Positions 1-6,025 of a DNA stretch of 9,351 nt are shown here, piece after piece. The stretch covers positions 1-9,351 of the forward strand of contig CALGBT010000690.1 in NCBI GenBank assembly GCA_937884235.1. The letters are read 5' to 3'. Every line of letters starts with the position of its first letter. Within the stretch, counting starts at the first letter, position 1. The position numbers and the translations under genes are program-made. Under the pieces are notes generated by a model. That model was given only the letters and a program-made list of their open reading frames with translations. It searched no databases and was not told the DNA's origin. The stretch comes from an uncultured Pseudomonadota bacterium (GTDB lineage: Bacteria > Myxococcota_A > UBA9042 > CAIXZC01).

Positions 1-475
1 ATGCCTGGACCACCAGCAATTCCAACTGGCTGCGAGCCATCTGGAGTTGCGCTTCCCCGACGTTGAGGCCCATCTGGGCCATCTCCTTGAGGAGGGAGAT
101 GCGACCAAAGGCGTAAATGGGCATGTTGGCAGAGAACTCCAGGCGGACCACCGGGCCCCAGTTCTCGAGCCCGTACTGCGTGCCACCTTCCACCGCATCG
201 CCCCACTTGCCCGGGGTTCCGGAGAAGAGGCCCTGCGCCTTGACAGTGGGTATCCAGGCGAGTTTCACGGCCTTTGCCTTGGCCTCAAAGGAGCCCAGGC
301 CCGCGCGTGCGGCGTCCATGAGCGCATGGGTCGAGACCGTGAGTTCGATTGTCTCCTGTAGGGTGCAGGGAGTCGTTGGGCAGCCCGGCTTGTTTTCTTG
401 AGCTGTCGCCCTAAGGGGAATGCTGACCATGGCGGCGACGAGGCAAAGCGCGGCGATGGTGTGTCTGGGCATCAT
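1..475 (-). CDS. TolC-family outer-membrane protein, N-terminal part (runs off the left edge)
   Basis: An open frame of about 158 codons runs from ATG 475 off the left edge. It begins MMPRHTIAALCLVAAMVSIP and then RATAQENK, a Sec signal peptide with probable cleavage after ATA. Next come LQETIELTVST and repeated Ala/Lys-rich helix (ARAGLGSFEAKAKAVKLAW), then WIPTVKAQGLFSGTPGKWGD, ENWGPVVRLEFSANMPIYAFG and LLKEMAQMGLNVGEAQLQMA. The pattern of a helix, 'P-x-V-x-A-x-G' strand, 'P-I-Y-x-F-G' strand and a long helix is typical of TolC/OMF proteins, which form a trimeric outer-membrane export channel. The start has a GGAG ribosome site that overlaps the stop of the upstream oxidoreductase gene, and the gap is 11 nt, so the two are probably cotranscribed and translationally linked. 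The export substrate cannot be told; a pump or fusion-protein gene may follow beyond the edge. Confidence 0.8.
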   Translation of the reverse strand, partial: MMPRHTIAALCLVAAMVSIPLRATAQENKPGCPTTPCTLQETIELTVSTHALMDAARAGLGSFEAKAKAVKLAWIPTVKAQGLFSGTPGKWGDAVEGGTQYGLENWGPVVRLEFSANMPIYAFGRISLLKEMAQMGLNVGEAQLQMARSQLELLVVQA

Positions 476-486
476 GTTGACAGCTC

Positions 487-1974
487 CTATTTGCGAAGGA
501 TCTGCTTCAGGATGATCTTGTCCGCGGTCCAGGCGAAAGCCTGCCGTGCCCCTAGAATGCTGCCCTCCAGGCCGAGGCCGCCCAGATAGTGGTCGCCCAG
601 CATCAGGATGTTCTTGTAGTAGGTGCGGCCGGGTATCGCCGAGAGGCCGAGGCATTCGTCATAGGGCGTTTCGAAGACATCCTGGACTTCTGCGGGGTCG
701 AGGCGTTCTTCTCCAGTCTCGCGGTCCACCAGGATATAGGGACTGTGGGTGGCTAGCAGTTTGTCGCGGAAGAAGGGCATGACCCATTCGAGGCCGTGGA
801 TGATGCGCTCATTGAGTTGATCAAACTGGGTCTTCTCCAGGGGCAGGTCGGCGGCTGCCAGCCGGGTGGTGACGTGGAGTGTCGCCGGTGCGTCTTCCTG
901 GTGCTTCTCCGGCAGCCTGGTGTGTACCCAGAGAACGTTGGCCCCGCCAGTCTCCTGCTTTGGGTAGAGGCTGACAATGACGTTGCGGCCCATGCAGGTA
1001 GGGATCAGGTCCGGCTGCACCGCGAAGTTCACCACGTAGTTGTAGTGTGACGGCTGCAGCGACTTGATAAGGCCGTGGAACTGTGCGTTCTGCTGCTCCT
1101 GAGGGACTAGCGAGAAGAAGAGGCGAGGGGAGCAGTTGCCCACCAGCAGTCTGACCCCGACGCTGCGACGAGGCCGGTGAACGAGCACGGAAGCTGCCAG
1201 CTTCTTACCCTTGAGAACAATCTGTTCGACGCTGCGCTCCGGCCAGTAGGCCCCGCCGTTGGAAAGAATGCGCTCTGTCAGCAGTCGCTTCATTCCGTCG
1301 ATGCCCTGGGGAAACTCGTAGAAGCCGTCCACCATGTGCTGCAGCATCCGGCGGATGGCAAAGGGCGAGAGAGGCCGGGAATGAAAGCGGGAGAGGAAGA
1401 GGAGCAGTGACGTCAGCGGTGAGGTGAAGCGCAGCTCAGCTGGGAAGGCCAGGGGCATGCCGGCCTCGTCGAACACCGGGTGTTTGCCTAGGTACTTCTT
1501 CAGCCGGCGCCGGTCCAGGAAGCCATCCGGGGGGAGGAGCGGCAGGTCATCGAGGAAGACATCTATTTCTTTGCCATCCCGGGTGGCGCTGTGCAGGAAC
1601 TGCTCCAATTCACCACTGGTGTTGGGGAAGACGCGTCCAAGTTCAGCAACTGTAGTCTCTGGGCGGGCCGAGAGGTCGAACCGGGTTCCGGGGGAGATAA
1701 CCTGCAAAATCGGGTCAATCTTCTCCGGGCGGTTGCGCATTTCGGCGAGCATCCCGATGTCACGAAAGAAGCTGTGGAGGACTGAGGAGGAGGAGAACCC
1801 GTGAAAGAGAGGATTCGCCCTGAACATCTGTGCGCCGCTGTGAGTGTAGGTTGCCGGTCGGGCATCCTGGCCAACTACCAGGACGGTATAGCCCTGCTTC
1901 GCGCAGAGGGCTCCATAAGCCAACCCGGAGATGTTGGTGCCGACGATGACTATGTCGAAAAAGGCATCTGGCAT
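487..1974 (-). CDS. NAD(P)/FAD-dependent oxidoreductase, phytoene-desaturase-like (COG1233 type)
   Basis: 495 aa. The N-terminus FDIVIVGTNISGLAYGAL (about residues 6-23) is a Rossmann beta-alpha-beta dinucleotide fold of the GxxxSG form. It lacks the first two glycines of the usual GxGxxG, as in some CrtI/amine-oxidase relatives. A second FAD-contact motif lies near the C-terminus: NILMLGDHYLGGLGLEGSIL, then GARQAFAWTADKI (about 455-487), where the GD and GLEGSILGA elements match the terminal FAD motif of the phytoene desaturase and protoporphyrinogen oxidase superfamily. Length fits the family (about 490-510 aa). The substrate is unknown: no carotenoid genes are visible, so carotenoid synthesis should not be assumed. 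It is first in a probable operon with the TolC-family gene. A sigma70-like promoter is centred about 38 nt upstream of the start codon. Confidence 0.78.
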   Translation of the reverse strand: MPDAFFDIVIVGTNISGLAYGALCAKQGYTVLVVGQDARPATYTHSGAQMFRANPLFHGFSSSSVLHSFFRDIGMLAEMRNRPEKIDPILQVISPGTRFDLSARPETTVAELGRVFPNTSGELEQFLHSATRDGKEIDVFLDDLPLLPPDGFLDRRRLKKYLGKHPVFDEAGMPLAFPAELRFTSPLTSLLLFLSRFHSRPLSPFAIRRMLQHMVDGFYEFPQGIDGMKRLLTERILSNGGAYWPERSVEQIVLKGKKLAASVLVHRPRRSVGVRLLVGNCSPRLFFSLVPQEQQNAQFHGLIKSLQPSHYNYVVNFAVQPDLIPTCMGRNVIVSLYPKQETGGANVLWVHTRLPEKHQEDAPATLHVTTRLAAADLPLEKTQFDQLNERIIHGLEWVMPFFRDKLLATHSPYILVDRETGEERLDPAEVQDVFETPYDECLGLSAIPGRTYYKNILMLGDHYLGGLGLEGSILGARQAFAWTADKIILKQILRK

Positions 1975-1997
1975 GGCCGCTCACTTCCCTGCGGCGC

Positions 1998-2026
1998 ATC
2001 ATATGTCACATCGAGACGTGTTGCAA
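1998..2026 (-). promoter_or_regulatory. Sigma70-like promoter for the oxidoreductase-tolC pair
   Basis: On the minus strand a -35 TTGCAA (2026-2021, 4/6 to consensus) is followed after exactly 17 nt by a -10 TATGAT (2003-1998, 5/6). Transcription would start near 1991, about 17 nt before ATG 1974. The -35 is a palindrome and could also serve the opposite strand (see findings). Assigned by eye only. Confidence 0.5.
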
Positions 2027-2056
2027 GATGGGCGTGTGCGCGGTAGGATCTGCGTC

Positions 2057-3088
2057 ATGACTGACTGGTCGCACATATCTGCTCGGTTGCTTGCCTGCTG
2101 TTTGCTGGTGGCGGGTTCCATGCTGCCGGCGTGTGGTGATGAGGTGGGTTTCTCCCCCGTTGAGCCGCCCGGCAACGTTGCTGCCCTGGAGTCCTGGTGG
2201 GCCGCCGCCGGGGAGGCCGCCTTCGAGGCTGCGCCTGGAGTGCCTGTGGCGGCGGCGGACCTGGCATACCTGGTAGCCTCGGGTATGGACGAGGCGACTG
2301 CCCGGGAGGAGTTGACCCTGCGCAAGCTGCTGGTCCGTCGGGCTGTGGAGAAGGGGCTGGCCGATGATTTCCCGGTGGCCTTTGCCTACCGACGGGCGTT
2401 GGTGCAACGCCTTATCAAGGCGCTATTTGAGGAGGAGCACTCGCCGGCGCAAGTGCCCGAGGAGATCTGGTTGCAGCTCTTCCAGGAGCGAGCGGTCTTC
2501 CCCCTCTTTGACCATTTGGACACTTTCTTCGTGGTTGATGCCCAGTTCATCTGCTGCGACGGAGCAGCTAAGCTCTGCCGCGATGATGTCGAGACACACT
2601 ACTGCCTGCAGGACTTCGAGGCCGATGCCTGGGCCGTTTATGAAGAACTGTCGAAGGTGCCGGTGGCGGATGGCGAGGTCGCCAAGGCCCGGATTGACGC
2701 GCTCACTGCGCAGTTCCCGAAGCTGGCGCAGCAGGAGTACTCGTTTCAGCATGACTTCAACCCTGCCAACAAGGGCAAGCCAGGATTCACTTTCGTCGAC
2801 GATGCTGTTGGCGTGGGGGCCAAGAACACCGCGGTGGGGACCTTCGGCAAGCCGGTGCGGTCGGTTTTCGGCTGGCATATATTGTATGTGAAGAAGCACC
2901 TGCCGGAAGTGCATCTGAAGTTCGGCGACCCCGAGGTTATGGCGGAGTTGGAGAGGCGTTTCTACGGCCTGGTCCTGCGCAAGGACGTAATGACTTATCT
3001 GGGTGAACTCTTTCAGCAGGGTCGGGTGGAAATGCTGGAGGAGGCCATGCGAACAGTGAACTGGGCTCGGGTTACGGGGCTTCGCTAG
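2057..3088 (+). CDS. PpiC-type (parvulin-like) peptidyl-prolyl isomerase, predicted lipoprotein
   Basis: 343 aa from ATG 2057. This start has an AGGA ribosome site 8 nt upstream; the open frame extends back to 1931, but that part overlaps the divergent oxidoreductase gene and hides the signal peptide. The N-terminus ARLLACCLLVAGSMLPACGD has a hydrophobic core and an LPAC lipobox (Cys26), so it is probably a lipid-anchored periplasmic protein; +2 is Gly, so there is no inner-membrane Asp signal. Residues of about 80-165 are helical with acidic and basic patches, like the chaperone arms of SurA/PrsA. The C-terminal half carries a parvulin-like core: 'HDFNPANKGKPGFTFVDDAV', then VGTFGKPVRSVFGWHILYVK, the 'G-P-V-x-S-x-F-G-W-H-I' strand typical of PpiC domains. 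It would help fold envelope proteins. The Cys pair and the CxxxxxxxxC after it (FICCDGAAKLC, HYC) are unusual for the family and might form disulfides. Its stop overlaps the convergent gene. Confidence 0.75.
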   Translation: MTDWSHISARLLACCLLVAGSMLPACGDEVGFSPVEPPGNVAALESWWAAAGEAAFEAAPGVPVAAADLAYLVASGMDEATAREELTLRKLLVRRAVEKGLADDFPVAFAYRRALVQRLIKALFEEEHSPAQVPEEIWLQLFQERAVFPLFDHLDTFFVVDAQFICCDGAAKLCRDDVETHYCLQDFEADAWAVYEELSKVPVADGEVAKARIDALTAQFPKLAQQEYSFQHDFNPANKGKPGFTFVDDAVGVGAKNTAVGTFGKPVRSVFGWHILYVKKHLPEVHLKFGDPEVMAELERRFYGLVLRKDVMTYLGELFQQGRVEMLEEAMRTVNWARVTGLR

Positions 3089-3549
3089 TCGTCGTCGCCG
3101 TCGTCCCCGCCGTCGTCCCCGCCTTCGTCATCCTCTTCAATGGCGTGGCGAATGGTCTTGAGGGCGGAAGCCTCCAACTGTCGTACCCGTTCCCGGGTCA
3201 TATTGAGAATCTGGCCGACTTCTTCCAGGGTCCGTCCGCCCATGTCCGCAACGTCGAGAGCGCAGGTGAAGGGCATCTCCCAGACTTCGAGGCCGGGGAA
3301 GTTGAGCTTCAGGGTTCCGGTCACGGGATTGACGTCAAGATAGAGGTGGAATCGGCATGAAACAAAGGGGCAGGGGCGAATGCCGTCCTTGCACTCAGCG
3401 CGTGCCTTGGGGCGGCGATACTCCATGTAGGGAAGTAGCTCTTTGCCCTCCGCCATCTCTTTGCGAGTAAGGCGTTTCTTAGCAATGGACCGGGGCTTGA
3501 GTCCCCCTGGGCGCTTACGCTTCTGGTCCCCGTTCTGCTCGTCGGTCAT
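3085..3549 (-). CDS. Sigma-70 region 4-like helix-turn-helix DNA-binding protein
   Basis: 154 aa. The N-terminus (1-50) is very basic (QKRKRPGGLKPRSIAKKRL). A central part has four cysteines, C53, C60, C65 and C96, in ECKDGIRPCPFVSCRFHLYL and MPFTCALD. A C-terminal helix-turn-helix, TLEEVGQILNMTRERVRQLE (about 107-126) followed by ASALKTIRHAI, closely resembles sigma-70 region 4, which reads the -35 element. The last 17 residues are almost all Asp/Glu/Gly. There is no region 2, so it is not a complete sigma factor; it is more likely a regulator or RNA-polymerase-associated factor. The 'RPCPFVSCRFHLYLDV' segment recalls small sigma-4-like proteins I associate with Myxococcota and their phages (memory, not checked). 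The cysteines may bind a metal. A good sigma70-type promoter lies upstream. Confidence 0.75.
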   Translation of the reverse strand: MTDEQNGDQKRKRPGGLKPRSIAKKRLTRKEMAEGKELLPYMEYRRPKARAECKDGIRPCPFVSCRFHLYLDVNPVTGTLKLNFPGLEVWEMPFTCALDVADMGGRTLEEVGQILNMTRERVRQLEASALKTIRHAIEEDDEGGDDGGDDGDDD

Positions 3550-3588
3550 TCCCTTCCGTCCCGCGAAGATCTAAGCCTGCTTCCGCCT

Positions 3589-3617
3589 ATTGTGGGGTAT
3601 GGAGGATCTCCAGTCAA
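3589..3617 (-). promoter_or_regulatory. Sigma70-like promoter of the sigma-4-like gene
   Basis: On the minus strand TTGACT (3617-3612, 5/6 to -35 consensus) lies 17 nt before CACAAT (3594-3589, 4/6). Transcription would start near 3582, leaving a leader of about 33 nt before ATG 3549. The rest of 3550-3720 holds no gene that I can see; a G-tract of eight lies at 3640-3647 and no clear promoter for the downstream tRNA was found. Confidence 0.5.
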
Positions 3618-3719
3618 GGCCAAAAAACGCTTGCAAAGAGGGGGGGGATCGACTAGTCATTACAAGAGTTTGAGGGTCCCCGGCAACGCACCACCCAACA
3701 CCCCCGGACGACCCCATGC

Positions 3720-3794
<75 letters not shown>

Positions 3795-3802
3795 CTAGCT
3801 TT

Positions 3803-3843
3803 CAGCGATCAGCGATTTTGAGTAGGCACACAATAGGCACACA
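3803..3843. repeat. Two short tandem duplications just after the tRNA; possible attachment-site relic
   Basis: CAGCGAT occurs twice head to tail at 3803-3809 and 3810-3816. TAGGCACACA occurs at 3823-3832 and again at 3834-3843, one base apart. Both start within 30 nt of the tRNA-Arg 3' end. Short direct repeats beside a tRNA 3' end are typical of integrase arm-site regions, but no integrase gene and no second copy of the tRNA end are in the window, so this is only suggestive. Confidence 0.3.
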
Positions 3844-3870
3844 TTGGTGTGGCTTGAGGGAGGTTTTGAG

Positions 3871-4192
3871 GTGAAGGTCTTTTGCGGAGTCGTCGGGGTG
3901 TTTGCCTTCATCGGTGCGATTCTGGCGGCACTGGCTTCCAAGAGCGCGGTGCACCAGATACTTGCTGCCTGCCTGTTTCTTGTCGGAATGGTGAGCCTCG
4001 GCGCGTTCGGCATCATGGGCCGCCTCGACAGACAGATCGAGATTCTTTTCACTCGAAGGGCAGACAGGGCTTGCTTTCTGCATTGGTTGTCGTGGCACCG
4101 ACGACAAGAGCAAGCTGCTGTATTACCGTGCGAGCAAGCTTTACTACCATCCTGATTGTCGTCCGACACCGGCCGACAAGCAGCGGCAATAG
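3871..4192 (+). pseudogene. Small membrane protein with C-terminal Cys/His zinc-binding motif, broken by one frameshift
   Basis: GTG 3871 has a strong GGGAGG site (3858-3863) 7 nt upstream. The first frame encodes VKVFCGVVGVFAFIGAILAA (one membrane helix), LASKSAVHQ, then ILAACLFLVGMVSLGAFGIM (a second helix) and GRLDRQIEIL. After about position 4045 this frame turns into implausible Arg/His/Gln-rich sequence ending at 4155. The +1 frame then reads SLEGQTGLAFCIGCRGTDDK, SKLLYYRASKLYYHPDCRPT, PADKQRQ and stops at 4190-4192. That tail has CxxC and HPxC, the spacing of a small zinc ribbon. Dropping one T from the TTTT run at 4046-4049 joins the two halves into a 106-aa protein. The N-terminal half recalls short two-helix proteins of the 'GAILAAIASKSAIHE' kind (family memory, function unknown). 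It could be a pseudogene, a sequence error, or, less likely, recoding. Confidence 0.6.
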
Positions 4193-4214
4193 AAGGTTGT
4201 GGACCTGCTTGATG

Positions 4215-4243
4215 GCCGCTGCGCATGTTCGGTCGGGGAAGGC
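4215..4243 (-). repeat. Decayed terminal CRISPR repeat (49th), trailer end
   Basis: Positions 4235-4243 read GGGGAAGGC, identical to the last nine plus-strand bases of every repeat, and end exactly 32 nt before the first full repeat at 4276. The other 20 positions match in only three places. In transcript sense it keeps the repeat's 5' GCCTTCCCC but has lost the second stem arm and the handle. The 32 bases at 4244-4275 are therefore a likely 48th, oldest spacer; like most others it begins with G on the plus strand. Confidence 0.65.
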
Positions 4244-4645
4244 GATTGGTTCGGGGGTCATGGCGCTCCTTACACCGGTTCACCCCCACATGCGTGGGGA
4301 AGGCGACGTGGGCAGCGGTGCCGCTACTGACTCTGACGGTTCACCCCCACATGCGTGGGGAAGGCACCAGCCGACGCAACCGGGCAGGGCATAGCCAACG
4401 GTTCACCCCCACATGCGTGGGGAAGGCGGTGGGGCACGCCTCTTTGGGGATTGCGTTGGCGGTTCACCCCCACATGCGTGGGGAAGGCGTCAGAGATCCA
4501 CGCCTCGCTACTGAAGCACTCGGTTCACCCCCACATGCGTGGGGAAGGCGATGAAGGAAAGCCCGAATCTGTACGAGCGTTACCGGTTCACCCCCACATG
4601 CGTGGGGAAGGCGGCCAGCGTTATTGCGGCTTCCTTCGCTGTGCG

Positions 4646-4674
4646 CGGTCCACCCCCACATGCGTGGGGAAGGC
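4646..4674 (-). repeat. Variant CRISPR repeat (one substitution in the handle)
   Basis: The seventh repeat reads CGGTCCACC rather than CGGTTCACC at its plus-strand start (T to C at 4650). In the transcript the 8-nt handle becomes GUGGACCG instead of GUGAACCG for the crRNA made from spacer 4613-4645. GUGGACCG stays close to handles of other I-E systems, so it may be tolerated. Confidence 0.9.
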
Positions 4675-5997
4675 TGCGGAGTCCACCGGCGCACCGTTGG
4701 GAATACCGGTTCACCCCCACATGCGTGGGGAAGGCGTTGATGAGCGGGGCACTTCGCCAGTTGCGGCCCGGTTCACCCCCACATGCGTGGGGAAGGCGTA
4801 CGAGAGTCCGCTGGCGTCGAAAACACTCATCGGTTCACCCCCACATGCGTGGGGAAGGCGCTTGTAGCGCTTCCCTGCGTGGTCCTTTAGAACGGTTCAC
4901 CCCCACATGCGTGGGGAAGGCGGGGTTGCGGTGCAGGCAAGGCGCAATGGAACCGGTTCACCCCCACATGCGTGGGGAAGGCGTCCAGGAGGTAGGCCTT
5001 GTAGACGGTCTGTCCCGGTTCACCCCCACATGCGTGGGGAAGGCTAACCAACTTGTAACGCCTCCCGGCATGGTCCCGGTTCACCCCCACATGCGTGGGG
5101 AAGGCGGAACGTTGTTCGTTGCTGATGAAGTAGACTTGCGGTTCACCCCCACATGCGTGGGGAAGGCCTTTCCGCACCTGCATCTTCACACAGAATATTC
5201 CGGTTCACCCCCACATGCGTGGGGAAGGCGCCCCGACGCCTGCGATCAGCGCCTTGTCCTTCGGTTCACCCCCACATGCGTGGGGAAGGCGTCCGCGTCC
5301 AGATAGTAGATGCCCACCATGAACGGTTCACCCCCACATGCGTGGGGAAGGCGCAATCATCGTCGTACAACTCCATCGGCGGCACCGGTTCACCCCCACA
5401 TGCGTGGGGAAGGCGGACCTGGAGGCGGGCGCGTACTTCGGCTATGCGGTTCACCCCCACATGCGTGGGGAAGGCCTCCCATGCTACCGGGTCACGTATC
5501 CATATCTCGGTTCACCCCCACATGCGTGGGGAAGGCAGAGCAATGGGGACCGTTATATCAGATGGCAGCGGTTCACCCCCACATGCGTGGGGAAGGCGTG
5601 GAAGGTAATGAGGTTCTGCGTCTTGTGGTGCGGTTCACCCCCACATGCGTGGGGAAGGCCGACGCGTGCCCAACGTGGCCCAGGGTGAACTCGGTTCACC
5701 CCCACATGCGTGGGGAAGGCGCGATGGGGCGGGGCCCGAAGGAGTACGAGGTCGGTTCACCCCCACATGCGTGGGGAAGGCTGACAGACGAGACTTCCCT
5801 GCGTGCTTCACCGTCGGTTCACCCCCACATGCGTGGGGAAGGCCCGTCCGCAAGTTCAGACATGCGAGACTCCCCCGGTTCACCCCCACATGCGTGGGGA
5901 AGGCTGTTTGTGCCGCCGCCCGAAGTACCCGGTATGCGGTTCACCCCCACATGCGTGGGGAAGGCGGCGGAACGAAGCCTTACAGATGGAGCCGCAG

Positions 5998-6025
5998 CGG
6001 TTCACCCCACATGCGTGGGGAAGGC
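5998..6025 (-). repeat. Variant CRISPR repeat (28 nt, one-base deletion)
   Basis: This repeat reads TTCACCCCAC where all others read TTCACCCCCAC. The hairpin arms are intact; the base lost is the G that follows the stem in the transcript. If Cas6e cuts at the stem base, the crRNA from spacer 5966-5997 would have a 7-nt rather than an 8-nt handle. Confidence 0.9.

Noticed and set aside
47..589. Plus-strand open frames of 104, 94 and 63 codons near the left edge
   Set aside because: They are shadows of the TolC-family gene and the end of the oxidoreductase gene; Arg/Pro/Gly-rich, no recognisable domains.
1931..2056. Upstream extension of the isomerase gene to 1931
   Set aside because: It would overlap the divergent oxidoreductase gene and bury the signal peptide and lipobox; ATG 2057 has its own AGGA site.
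3631..3659. Possible promoter for the tRNA (TTGCAA, 17 nt, TAGTCA)
   Set aside because: The -10 is too poor to call and the spacer is largely a G-tract.
4193..4275. A terminator for the CRISPR transcript at the trailer end
   Set aside because: I saw no stem followed by a T-run on the minus strand.
3795..4289. 164-codon minus-strand open frame opposite the small membrane gene
   Set aside because: It crosses into the array and the post-tRNA duplications, has no family-like features, and lies opposite a plus-strand gene with a good ribosome site and membrane helices.
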